This document shows, in pieces, positions 15,757-24,177 of a DNA stretch of 64,000 bases; position 1 is the first letter of the stretch, and every line of letters begins with the position of its first letter. The stretch is taken from positions 3,100,001 to 3,164,000 of the forward strand of contig NZ_CP071517.1 of assembly GCF_016613475.2 (NCBI RefSeq). Reading direction: 5' to 3'. The stretch comes from Lysobacter arenosi (GTDB taxonomy: Bacteria > Pseudomonadota > Gammaproteobacteria > Xanthomonadales > Xanthomonadaceae). The translations under genes were made by a program, and so were the position numbers. Under the pieces are notes generated by a model, which saw nothing but the letters and a program-made list of their open reading frames with translations, was not told the origin of the DNA and did not search any database.

Positions 15757-17825
15757 TGCCCAGGCAGCTGCGGTGGGCGGCGGTCGCATTGGCGCTGGCG
15801 GTGTCCGGCTGCGCCTCGCTGTCCAATGCCGAGCGCGACCGCGCCAGCGCGATGGTGGTCGCGGCGCGGCCAACACAGCTCGATTGCGTGCGCGACGACG
15901 CCTGCGCGCAAGCTTCGCCGCTGCGCCAGCTGGCCTCGCGTGCCTTCGCCGGATCGACCGAGCAGGCACCGCACCATTACGCGCTCATCCTCGATGTCGG
16001 CCCGGATGCCTTGCTGGCGCGTATCAACCTGATCCGCAGTGCCACCACCGCGATCGACCTGCAGACCTACATCTTCGACGAGGACGACGCCGGCCGGCTG
16101 GTGATGGACGAGCTGCTGGCCGCCGCGCGCCGTGGCGTGCGCGTGCGCGTGCTGATCGACCAGCTGTCGGCGCTCAAGCATGTCGACACGCTGGCGGCGC
16201 TGGCCGCTGCCCACGCCAACTTCGAGCTGCGCCTGTACAGCCCGGTGCTCGGCCGCGCCCAGACCAGCTACCCGCAGTACGCGCTGGCGGCCGCATGCTG
16301 CTGGAACAAGCTCAACCAGCGCATGCACACCAAGTTGCTGCTGGTCGACGGCGCCGTCGGCATCACCGGCGGCCGCAACTACCAGGACGACTATTACGAC
16401 TGGGACGACGAGTACAACTTCCGCGACCGCGACCTGCTCGTCGCCGGTCCGGTCGCGCACGTGATGGGCGCGGACTTCTCGCTGTTCTGGAACGACCGCC
16501 GCAGCGTCCCGGTCGAACGCCTCAACGATGTCGGACATCGACTGCTCAATGGCGGCGTGCCGCCGTTGCCGGTCGCGGTGTACGAGCGGCCGCAACGTGC
16601 GCAGGCGATGCAGCGCGACGCCGCCGATGCCACCCTGGTCACGCAGCGACTGGCCCGGCAGGCGATGCTGGTGGGCGACGTGCGCTACATCTCCGACACC
16701 CCGGAGAAACACCACAGCAATGGCGCCGACCAGCAGGCGGTGGCATCGGGATCGCTGCGCGAGCTGATCGAGTCGGCGCGCAAGGAAGTGCTGTTGCAGA
16801 CGCCCTACCTGGTGCTGTCGGATGCGGCGCAGGAAATGTTCCGGCAACTGCACCAGCGCCCGCGCGAGGAGCGGCCGCGCGTGATCGTCTCGACCAACAG
16901 CCTGGCCGCGACCGACGCCTTCATCGCCTACGCCCTGTCGTACAAGTACAAGCGCCGCTACCTGCGCGAGTTCGGCTTCAATATCTTCGAATACAAACCG
17001 TTCCCGCGTGATGCGCCGATCGATGTCGCCACCACCGGCGCGACCCTGCCGGCGTTCGATTCGTCGGGCGCGGGCGGCGACGTGGTGCCTGACGACGCAG
17101 CTCCCGACGGTTCCGATGCCGATCCGACCTCGCTGGAACCTGAGAACGCGCTGACCGGCGAAGGCATCGAGACCGAGCCGCCGGGCCGCGCGCCTGCAAG
17201 CCCGCAGCAGACGCACCGCGAGCTGCGCGAGCGTTACGACCGTCGCAGCGCGCTTGAACGCGAGCAGTACCGGCGCGCGCTGTCGCGCGAGTACACCGCG
17301 CTGCGCTACGGCTCACGCAAGGCCAACCAGCCGGTGCCGCTGGAACGTGCCGGCGTGCGCATCGGCATGCATGCCAAGTCGATGGTGATCGACGAGAGGA
17401 TCGGCGTGGTCGGCACGCACAACTTCGATCCGCGCGGTGATCACTACAACACCGAGAGCGCGGTGGTGATCGAGGACGTGGCGTTCGCGCAGGCGTTGGC
17501 GCAGAGCATCCGTCGCGACATGGAGCCGGCCAACTCGTGGGTGATCGCGCGCCGCGACAAGCCGCCGGTGTTCTCCGGCCTGGACTATTCGATCGGCAAG
17601 ATGTTCGAGGCGATGCCGATCTTCGACCTGTGGCCGATGCGCTATGCCACCAGCTACGAGTTCGTTCCCGGACCGGAGTGCCCGCAGCCGTTGCTGCCGA
17701 GCGATCCGGGCTTTCGCGCCTGCTACACCCCGGTCGGTGACTTTCCGGAAGTGGCGCTGGGGCTGAAGGGGATCACCACGCGGATCTTCACCGCGTTCGG
17801 CGCGGGGCTGGCCCCGATTCTCTGA
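15756..17825 (+). CDS. Phospholipase D-family lipoprotein, cardiolipin synthase C-like
   Basis: A 689-residue protein with a lipobox (VSGCAS, Cys near 17), so it is membrane-anchored. Two HKD motifs define the phospholipase D fold: HTKLLLVDG at His191, followed by ITGGRNYQDDYYDW, and HAKSMVIDE at His539, followed by GTHNFDPRG. The layout and the GGRN...YYDW segment match ClsC/YmdC, which makes cardiolipin from phosphatidylglycerol and phosphatidylethanolamine. A low-complexity acidic and proline-rich insert (about residues 430-490) is unusual compared with the E. coli enzyme. It is the last gene of the SixA-YceI set. Confidence 0.9.
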   Translation: MPRQLRWAAVALALAVSGCASLSNAERDRASAMVVAARPTQLDCVRDDACAQASPLRQLASRAFAGSTEQAPHHYALILDVGPDALLARINLIRSATTAIDLQTYIFDEDDAGRLVMDELLAAARRGVRVRVLIDQLSALKHVDTLAALAAAHANFELRLYSPVLGRAQTSYPQYALAAACCWNKLNQRMHTKLLLVDGAVGITGGRNYQDDYYDWDDEYNFRDRDLLVAGPVAHVMGADFSLFWNDRRSVPVERLNDVGHRLLNGGVPPLPVAVYERPQRAQAMQRDAADATLVTQRLARQAMLVGDVRYISDTPEKHHSNGADQQAVASGSLRELIESARKEVLLQTPYLVLSDAAQEMFRQLHQRPREERPRVIVSTNSLAATDAFIAYALSYKYKRRYLREFGFNIFEYKPFPRDAPIDVATTGATLPAFDSSGAGGDVVPDDAAPDGSDADPTSLEPENALTGEGIETEPPGRAPASPQQTHRELRERYDRRSALEREQYRRALSREYTALRYGSRKANQPVPLERAGVRIGMHAKSMVIDERIGVVGTHNFDPRGDHYNTESAVVIEDVAFAQALAQSIRRDMEPANSWVIARRDKPPVFSGLDYSIGKMFEAMPIFDLWPMRYATSYEFVPGPECPQPLLPSDPGFRACYTPVGDFPEVALGLKGITTRIFTAFGAGLAPIL

Positions 17826-18217
17826 GGCTGGGCAGCCCCTTTCAGGACTCCAGGCAACTACGGGGACAGCTCCGTGGCCCCGTCCGGGACCACCTTGGGT
17901 CCGGTTTCGCGCACTGGCCACTTCGACCCCCGCCCGCGAGTCCCCATTCAGCATGCTTACCGTGACGCCCGTCACTGTCCCTGTTGGCCCGGATCGGGGG
18001 TCTCCGGGCCGTCAGCGTGACCCGGAGCGATCACCCCTGCCATCAGTCATGGCAACGGTTCGCTCGAAATAACTATCTATATCAGCAAGTTCCGAATGCG
18101 GTCCCGCTTCACCAGGTAGGTCTTCGGTGGGGTGACTTCTGGCCCATGGCGGAATCGATCTGGTGTTGTAGTCTACCAACACACCAAGTCACACCCCCAC
18201 TGACAAAGGACAACGCC
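17826..18217. other. Gene-free region upstream of the tandem small proteins
   Basis: No convincing coding frame. The left part is GC-rich. The stretch 18066-18092 is markedly AT-rich (contains AAATAACTATCTATATC) and is the best candidate for a promoter. An imperfect inverted repeat, GGTGTTGTAG with CTACCAACACACC, spans 18162-18186 just before the first small gene and could be an operator or leader hairpin. I found no riboswitch I could name. Confidence 0.4.
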
Positions 18218-18415
18218 ATGAACGCCATCCGCCTCTCCAACCTGTTTGCCAAGCCGGCCGCCCCGGCCCGCCTGACTGCCAACCTGCTCAACGCCGCCCC
18301 GGCCCGCGCCCATCGCGAACGCGATTTCGGCATCGGCTACGGCAACAGCAGTGGCTATGCCAGCAACCGCCGCTACACCTCCGAGTGGGGCCCGACGCGC
18401 TTCCGTTGCGCCTGA
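18218..18415 (+). CDS. Small protein A with conserved HRERDFG...RFRCA tail
   Basis: A 65-residue basic protein preceded by a good SD (AAAGGA, spacing 7). The first 30 residues are alanine- and leucine-rich (NLFAKPAAPARL); the last 34 are HRERDFG, GYGNSSGYA, an aromatic W region and a terminal RFRCA, with one cysteine, second from the end. The tail is shared at 24 of 34 positions with the next gene, and even the SD and start context are alike, so the two arose by duplication. No signal peptide, no membrane segment and no known domain. Conservation of the tail against a divergent N-terminus argues that both are translated and selected. Confidence 0.7.
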   Translation: MNAIRLSNLFAKPAAPARLTANLLNAAPARAHRERDFGIGYGNSSGYASNRRYTSEWGPTRFRCA

Positions 18416-18460
18416 ACCGCTACTCGCCACACCGCAATACCTCTTCGCCAGGACCACGCC

Positions 18461-18649
18461 ATGAACGCCTTCACCCGCACCCCGACCGTCCCCGTCTCCG
18501 CTGCTCCGCGCTCGAACGTAGTTCCGATGCCGCAGCGCCATGTTCACCGCGAGCGTGACTTCGGCGTCGGCTACGGCAACAGCAGCGGCTATGCCACCAG
18601 CCGCCACTACGCCCAGGACTGGATGCAGCCGCGCTTCCGTTGCGCGTGA
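18461..18649 (+). CDS. Small protein B, tandem paralogue of small protein A
   Basis: A 62-residue protein 45 bp downstream of its paralogue, with SD AGGA eight bases before ATG 18461. The N-terminal half (MNAFTRTPTVPVSAAPRS) differs from protein A, whereas the tail repeats HRERDFG, GYGNSSGYA and the closing RFRCA. The pattern of variable head and fixed tail with a near-terminal cysteine is reminiscent of precursor peptides, but no maturation enzyme, transporter or leader-cleaving protease lies nearby. Function unknown; a regulatory or stress-induced small protein is equally possible. Confidence 0.68.
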   Translation: MNAFTRTPTVPVSAAPRSNVVPMPQRHVHRERDFGVGYGNSSGYATSRHYAQDWMQPRFRCA

Positions 18650-18920
18650 TCCGAGCGAAGAACCCACCGGATGAACGTATCGAATGACGCTGTCGCAGCA
18701 GTAACTCCTGATCAGCACCAACCGCTCCACCCGTACCACCGCTCCACACAAGGCACCTCTCACTTCCCCCTGGCCCGGGGCCGGCTCGTCGGACTCTCTC
18801 CGTGGCGACGCGCCGTCCTCCGGGCCGATTTTTTTGCTCCGTGACACCTCGGTTCGCCACCCTCTCCTGAGCCGCCGCAATGGCTGGCAGTCACCGCCCG
18901 CGCTGGGCTAAGGTGACCAA

Positions 18921-19373
18921 ATGAGCGACGACACCCCCCCCCCGCCGCAGCGCTCGCCGTTCCGCGGCATCCCCGACCTTGCCGATCTCAACGCGCTGTC
19001 CAAGGGCACCGCGATGGAACCGCTGGGAATCGTCTTCACGCAAATCGGCCCCGACTTCGTCCGCGGCACCATGCCGGTTGATGAGCGCACCCGTCAGCCC
19101 TACGGGTTGCTGCACGGCGGCGCCTCGGTCCTGCTGGCCGAGACCCTGGGCAGCAGCGCCGGCAATCTGTGCGTCGGCAGCGACGAGGTCTGCGTCGGCA
19201 TCGAGATCAACGCCAACCACCTGCGCGCCGCGCGCGACGGCATCGTCACCGGTACCGCACGACCCATCCACGTCGGCGCGCGCACCCAGGTCTGGGACAT
19301 CCGCATCGAAGACGAGCGCGGCCGCCTGGTCTGCATCTCGCGCCTGACCCTGGCGGTGGTGGCGCGCACCTAG
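18921..19373 (+). CDS. PaaI/YdiI-type hotdog acyl-CoA thioesterase
   Basis: A 150-residue single hotdog-fold enzyme that would hydrolyse an acyl- or aryl-CoA thioester. The key segment is PYGLLHGGASVLLAETLGS, in which HGG and the glutamate on the central helix form the active site of the YdiI/MenI and PaaI families. VGIEINANHLRAAR and GRLVCISRLTLAVV follow as expected beta strands. The sequence resembles 1,4-dihydroxy-2-naphthoyl-CoA hydrolases, but no menaquinone genes are near, so the substrate is left open. ATG 18921 follows AAGGTG. The terminal TAG is part of a short palindrome. Confidence 0.88.
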   Translation: MSDDTPPPPQRSPFRGIPDLADLNALSKGTAMEPLGIVFTQIGPDFVRGTMPVDERTRQPYGLLHGGASVLLAETLGSSAGNLCVGSDEVCVGIEINANHLRAARDGIVTGTARPIHVGARTQVWDIRIEDERGRLVCISRLTLAVVART

Positions 19374-19385
19374 ACCTAAGGTCTA
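19371..19385. promoter_or_regulatory. Short palindrome between thioesterase and GH3 gene
   Basis: TAGACCT-A-AGGTCTA is a perfect inverted repeat around one base. It includes the thioesterase stop codon and lies 77 bp before the GH3 start, followed by the AT-rich CTTTATTGACG. It could be an operator for the glucosidase; no regulator is encoded next to it. It is too short to act as a terminator. Confidence 0.3.
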
Positions 19386-19461
19386 ACCGGCTCTTTATTG
19401 ACGTCGCCAGTCGAAGGGCCGCAGTCTTGCCCCGCCAGCGAAAGCGCCTGGCGTGGGGATC

Positions 19462-22035
19462 ATGGAGACGGCCTTGGACACAGCAGTGCGTGCGGTGCGA
19501 CCGCGCAGGAAGGGCATCTGGGCAGGACTGGTGGCAGTGGGCCTGGTGACAGGCACCGGCGCCGTCGTTGCCGCCGACGATGGCAGCGTCCATCCCGAGC
19601 TGTGGCCGAAAGTGGCGCGCGCCGTACCGCTCGACCGCGCGATGGAGCGCCGCATCGACAAGCTGCTGGCGACGATGACGCTGGAAGAGAAAGTCGGGCA
19701 GATCGTCCAGGGCGACATCGCCACGCTCACCCCCGATGACGTTCGCAAGTACCGCCTCGGTTCGGTCCTGGCCGGCGGCAACTCCGACCCCGGCGCCAAG
19801 TACAACGCACCGCCCGAGGCATGGCTGGCCCTCGCCGATGCCTTTTACGAAGCGTCGATGGACACCAGCGGCGGCGGCAAGGCGATCCCGATCCTGTTCG
19901 GCATCGATGCCGTGCACGGCCAGAGCAACGTTGTCGGCGCAACCGTCTTCCCGCACAACGTCGGCCTGGGCGCCGCGCGCGACCCCGCGCTGATCCGCGA
20001 GATCGGCCGCGTCACCGCGATCGAAACCCGCGTCACCGGCATGGAGTGGGCGTTCGCCCCGACCGTGGCGGTGCCGCAGGACGACCGCTGGGGTCGCGCC
20101 TACGAAGGCTATTCGGAACAACCCCAGGTGGTGGCCGCGTACTCGGCGGCGATGGTCGAAGGCCTGCAGGGCAAGCCCGGCACGCCGGGGTTCCTCGACG
20201 GCCAGCATGTGATCTCCTCGGTCAAGCACTACGTCGGCGACGGCGGCACGGCCGAAGGCAAGGACCAGGGCGACAACCTCGCCAGCGAACAGGTACTGCG
20301 TGACGTGCACGCGGCCGGCTATCCGCCGGCGGTGGCGATTGGCGCGCAGGCGGTGATGACCTCCTTCAGCAGCTGGCACGGCATCAAGCTGGCCGCGAAC
20401 AAGGGCCTGATCACCGACGTGCTGAAAGAGCGCATGAACTTCGACGGCTTCGTCGTCACCGACTGGAATGCCCACGGCCAGGTGCCGGGCTGCAGCAACG
20501 ATGGCTGCCCGGCGGTGGTCGTCGCCGGCATCGACATGTTCATGGCGCCCGACACCTGGAAGGCGGTCTACGAAAGCACGCTCGCCGCCGCACGCTCCGG
20601 CGAGTTGCCGGTGGCGCGCCTGGACGACGCCGTGCGCCGCGTGCTGCGGGTGAAGTACCGCCTGCACCTGTTCGACGCCGGCAAGCCTTCGCAGCGCCCG
20701 ATCGGCGGCAAGTTCGAACTGCTCGGTGCACCGGAGCACCGCGCCATCGCCCGCCAGGCCGTGCGCGAATCGCTGGTGCTGCTCAAGAACGCCAACCGCG
20801 TCCTGCCGCTCGATCCCAAGCGCAACCTGCTCGTCGCCGGCGACGGCGCCAACGACATGGGCAAGCAGAGTGGCGGCTGGACACTCAACTGGCAGGGCGT
20901 GGGCAGCACGCGCGCCGACTTCCCCAATGGCCAGACCATCTGGGAAGGACTCGACAGCGCCGTGCGCAGCGCCGGTGGCCACGCCGAACTGGCGATCGAT
21001 GGCCGCTACACGCGCAAGCCCGACGCCGCCATCGTCGTGTTCGGCGAGGATCCCTATGCTGAGTTCCAGGGCGACATCCCGACGCTTTGGTACAAGCCCG
21101 GTGACGATCGCGACCTCGAACTGATCAAGCGCCTGAAGGCCGAAGGCATCCCGGTGGTGGCGGTGTTCCTCAGCGGCCGGCCGTTGTGGATGAACCGCGA
21201 AATCAACGCCGCTGATGCATTCGTCGCCGCCTGGTTGCCGGGCAGCGAGGGCGGTGGCATCGCCGACGTGGTGCTGCGCGGCAGCGACGGCAAGGTCGCC
21301 CACGACTTCAAGGGACGACTCGGCTTCTCCTCGCCGCGTCGCGCCGACCAGTACATCAACAATGTCGGCCAGCCGGACTACTCGCCGCAGTTCGCCTTCG
21401 GTCATGGCCTGGGTTACGGCGACGACGGCAACCTGGCGAACCTGTCGGAAGAGCCGGGCGTTTCGGCGGCGATGGGGCGGCCGGGCGTGTATTACGCCCG
21501 TGGCGTGCTGACACCGGGAATCACCATGCGCCTGCAGGGCGCGAGCGGTGCGGCGGTCGATGCACCGACATTGCCGGCCGCGTCTGCCGACGGCAGCATC
21601 AAGGTGCGTGGCGTGGACCACATGGCGCAGGAAGACGCGCGCCGTTTCGAATGGTCCGGTGCCGGCACGGCGACCGTGTCGCTGCATTCCGATGCCGCCA
21701 AGGAACTCGTTCGCGAGACCAACGGCGACGTGATGCTGGTGCTGACCGCGCGCGTGGATTCACCGGCGCAGGGCGATGTCTCGATCGGCGTGGGTTGCGG
21801 CCCGGGTTGCGGTTCGACGCTGCCGCTCGCCGACACCCTCGCCAGCCTTGAACCCGGGCGCTGGACCACGCTGGGCATCCCGCTCAAGTGCTTCCAGGCC
21901 GCCGGCGCCGACATGAGCAAGGTCGACACCTTGCTGACCTTGAAGGCCAAGGGACCCAGGCAGCTGTCGCTGTCGAAGGTTTCGCTCGGTGCGCAGGGCG
22001 ATGCCGAGAAGGTGATGGCCTGCGCGCTGAAGTGA
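19462..22035 (+). CDS. GH3 beta-glucosidase (ExoP-like exo-glucanase)
   Basis: An 857-residue exported glycoside hydrolase. After an N-terminal hydrophobic segment (GLVAVGLVTGTGAVVA) comes the GH3 barrel with MTLEEKVGQIVQGD, then GGTAEGKDQGDN, and the nucleophile Asp334 in VVTDWNAHG. The second GH3 domain contains LLKNANRVLPLDP and VVFGEDPYAEFQGD. A C-terminal beta domain of about 180 residues completes the architecture seen in Pseudoalteromonas ExoP and related exo-1,3/1,4-beta-glucanases. It would release glucose from beta-glucans or cello-oligosaccharides in the periplasm or outside. The start at ATG 19462 is preferred to GTG 19453 because GGGG lies ahead of it. Confidence 0.92.
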   Translation: METALDTAVRAVRPRRKGIWAGLVAVGLVTGTGAVVAADDGSVHPELWPKVARAVPLDRAMERRIDKLLATMTLEEKVGQIVQGDIATLTPDDVRKYRLGSVLAGGNSDPGAKYNAPPEAWLALADAFYEASMDTSGGGKAIPILFGIDAVHGQSNVVGATVFPHNVGLGAARDPALIREIGRVTAIETRVTGMEWAFAPTVAVPQDDRWGRAYEGYSEQPQVVAAYSAAMVEGLQGKPGTPGFLDGQHVISSVKHYVGDGGTAEGKDQGDNLASEQVLRDVHAAGYPPAVAIGAQAVMTSFSSWHGIKLAANKGLITDVLKERMNFDGFVVTDWNAHGQVPGCSNDGCPAVVVAGIDMFMAPDTWKAVYESTLAAARSGELPVARLDDAVRRVLRVKYRLHLFDAGKPSQRPIGGKFELLGAPEHRAIARQAVRESLVLLKNANRVLPLDPKRNLLVAGDGANDMGKQSGGWTLNWQGVGSTRADFPNGQTIWEGLDSAVRSAGGHAELAIDGRYTRKPDAAIVVFGEDPYAEFQGDIPTLWYKPGDDRDLELIKRLKAEGIPVVAVFLSGRPLWMNREINAADAFVAAWLPGSEGGGIADVVLRGSDGKVAHDFKGRLGFSSPRRADQYINNVGQPDYSPQFAFGHGLGYGDDGNLANLSEEPGVSAAMGRPGVYYARGVLTPGITMRLQGASGAAVDAPTLPAASADGSIKVRGVDHMAQEDARRFEWSGAGTATVSLHSDAAKELVRETNGDVMLVLTARVDSPAQGDVSIGVGCGPGCGSTLPLADTLASLEPGRWTTLGIPLKCFQAAGADMSKVDTLLTLKAKGPRQLSLSKVSLGAQGDAEKVMACALK

Positions 22036-22055
22036 ACCATCCGCGCAATTGATCC

Positions 22056-22081
22056 GTGCAGGAGCCGTCCGGCTCCTGCAC
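22056..22081 (+). terminator. Strong hairpin after the GH3 gene
   Basis: GTGCAGGAGCC pairs perfectly with GGCTCCTGCAC around a four-base loop, 20 bp past the GH3 stop codon. No T run follows, so it may be a Rho-dependent end, an RNA stabiliser or a REP-like element rather than a classical terminator. Confidence 0.55.
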
Positions 22082-22205
22082 GAACCAGCCAGGCACTGCG
22101 TAATCCGCACGATCGAACGTAACGGCCATTCATCGCCGCAACATCCACCCACGTATGGCGAAACATCGCTGGCCGCGGCGACATCGCTTCGGTATCGTGC
22201 CATCA

Positions 22206-23012
22206 ATGAATGCGCCGTCCCCCCATGCCGGCGCGACGGCGCCGACCGCGGCGCCCGCCGCGCGCGTCCTCCGTTACCTCGTCCGCGTGCCACTGCTGCT
22301 GTGGCACGTCGTCGTCGACCTGCCGCTGGTGTTGCTGCTCGGTACGCCACTCACCGCCGGCGTGCGCGTCGGCAACGAGCGCCTGGACCATCGCGCGATC
22401 CGCGCCTGGTCGGCCGGCCTGATGTGGATCTTCGGCTTCCGCCTGCGCCGTTTCGGCGAACCGCTGCAGGGCGCGGCGATGTTCGTCGCCAACCACGTCA
22501 GCTGGATCGACATCGAGACCCTGCATAGCCAGCGCATGATGGGTTTCGTCGCCAAGCGCGAGATCGAAGGCTGGCCCCTGGTCGGCTGGCTGGCAGCGCG
22601 CGGTGAAACCATTTTCCATTCCCGCGGCAGCACCGAATCGCTCGGCGGCGTGCTGCACGAGATGCTGGCGCGCCTGCGTGCCGGCCGCTCGGTCGGCGTG
22701 TTCCCCGAAGGCGGCACGCGCGGCGGCCGCGAGATCGGCCCGTTCCATGCGCGCATCTTCCTGGCCGCGGTCGAGGCCGGCGTGCCGGTGCAGCCGGTGG
22801 CGTTGCGCTATGGCGAGGGCGGCGAAGCCCAGCACATCGTCGCGTTCCAGCCGGGCGAGAGCTTCCTGGGCAATTTCGTGCGCCTGCTTGGTGAGCCGAC
22901 GCGACTGGCCGAAGTGCATTTCCTCGCGCCGATCGCCCCGGGCGAGGCCGACGGACGTCGCCGTATTGCCGATCTGGCCCGATCGCGAATTGTCGAGGCC
23001 ATGACGGCTTGA
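22206..23012 (+). CDS. PlsC-type 1-acylglycerol-3-phosphate acyltransferase
   Basis: A 268-residue membrane-associated acyltransferase. The catalytic HX4D motif is NHVSWID, and FPEGGTRGG is the phosphate-binding block. A hydrophobic segment (LLLWHVVVDLPLVLLLG) lies near the N-terminus. PlsC enzymes add the second acyl chain to lysophosphatidic acid during phospholipid synthesis; OlsA relatives acylate lyso-ornithine lipids, and this protein could be either. The ATG at 22206 is in a good position but has only a weak ribosome binding site. Confidence 0.87.
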   Translation: MNAPSPHAGATAPTAAPAARVLRYLVRVPLLLWHVVVDLPLVLLLGTPLTAGVRVGNERLDHRAIRAWSAGLMWIFGFRLRRFGEPLQGAAMFVANHVSWIDIETLHSQRMMGFVAKREIEGWPLVGWLAARGETIFHSRGSTESLGGVLHEMLARLRAGRSVGVFPEGGTRGGREIGPFHARIFLAAVEAGVPVQPVALRYGEGGEAQHIVAFQPGESFLGNFVRLLGEPTRLAEVHFLAPIAPGEADGRRRIADLARSRIVEAMTA

Positions 23013-23068
23013 GTTGTACGTTTACATCGTCATGGCAATCGTAAATTAGTGGGCGCACTCGAAATCGT

Positions 23069-24073
23069 ATGGCTATGGTCCGAGGCATGCTGACCGCCGC
23101 CGACTACCGACCGCCACGCTGGCTGCGCAACGCGCACGTCCAGTCGGCGCTCGGTTCCAGCTCGCTGCGCCGTCGCCACGGCGAACGCAGCCTGGCCGAA
23201 CTGGGCGCGGTCAGCACCGAACACCTGATCGACGCCGGCGATGCCCGCCTGCACGGCCTCCACAGCGCCATGCCCGACCGCGAATCGCGCGGCCTGGTGC
23301 TGCTGCTGCACGGCTGGGAAGGCAGCGTCGACTCCAGTTACATGCGCCTGACCGCAGTGCAGCTGCTCAAGGCCGGTTTCGAGGTGTTCCGCCTCAACTT
23401 CCGCGACCACGGCAACACCCACCACCTCAACGAGGGGCTGTTCCACTCAAACCGCATCGACGAGGTCCTGCGCGCGGCGGTGGAGGTGTCCAGGCGCTTC
23501 CCGGGACAGTCGATGGCCGTGGCCGGCTATTCGCTCGGCGGCAACTTCGCCCTGCGCCTGGCGCTGCGCGCGCCGGCGGCGGGCCTGGAGCTGGCCCACG
23601 TCGCCTCGGTCTGTCCGGTGCTGGACCCGGCCCGGACCATGGAGTCGATGGAGAACGGCCTGCCGCTCTACCTGTGGTACTTCGAGCGCAAATGGCGCGA
23701 CTCGCTGGCGCGCAAGCGCGAGCTGTTCCCGCAGGTCCATGCATTCGACGACCAGGTGCTGGGCCTGCGCATGCGCCCGCTGACGCAGTGGATGGTCGAG
23801 CGCCACACCGAGTTCGGCACGCTTGAACGCTACTTCGACGGTTACTCGATCGCCGGCGACCGCCTGTCCGCGTTGCAGGTACCGGCCAGCATCCTGATGG
23901 CGCAGGACGATCCGGTCATCCCGGTCGACGGCTTCCATGCGCTGACCCTGCCCGGGAGCGCGCAACTGGAGATCGCCCCGTGGGGCGGCCATTGCGGCTT
24001 CCTCGAGGGCGCCAGCCTGGACGGCTTCGCCGAGCGCTGGATCGCCCAGCGCATGCTCGACGCTGCCGGCTAG
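23069..24073 (+). CDS. YheT-family alpha/beta hydrolase
   Basis: The 334-residue product matches the YheT/EMB8 esterase family: YRPPRWLRNAHVQSALG at the N-terminus, LLLHGWEGSVDS for the oxyanion region, the nucleophile elbow AGYSLGGN and a late PWGGHCGF histidine. These cytoplasmic enzymes hydrolyse short esters, with unknown physiological substrates. Start codon uncertain: ATG 23069, 23075 and 23087 are all in frame and none has a clear SD. Confidence 0.88.
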   Translation: MAMVRGMLTAADYRPPRWLRNAHVQSALGSSSLRRRHGERSLAELGAVSTEHLIDAGDARLHGLHSAMPDRESRGLVLLLHGWEGSVDSSYMRLTAVQLLKAGFEVFRLNFRDHGNTHHLNEGLFHSNRIDEVLRAAVEVSRRFPGQSMAVAGYSLGGNFALRLALRAPAAGLELAHVASVCPVLDPARTMESMENGLPLYLWYFERKWRDSLARKRELFPQVHAFDDQVLGLRMRPLTQWMVERHTEFGTLERYFDGYSIAGDRLSALQVPASILMAQDDPVIPVDGFHALTLPGSAQLEIAPWGGHCGFLEGASLDGFAERWIAQRMLDAAG

Positions 24074-24177
24074 CCCGCCAAGCCCCTCGAATCAGGCTGA
24101 AAACCCGGTCCTGCAAGGCGGGCCGGGCGCCTTGTAGCCGCTACAATCGCGCTTTCGCCTGAATCATCGAGCAGTCC

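Noticed and set aside
18218..18649. Assignment of the tandem small proteins as a RiPP system
   Set aside because: No maturase, protease or dedicated transporter lies within several genes, so only the peptide-like pattern supports it; kept as an open finding.
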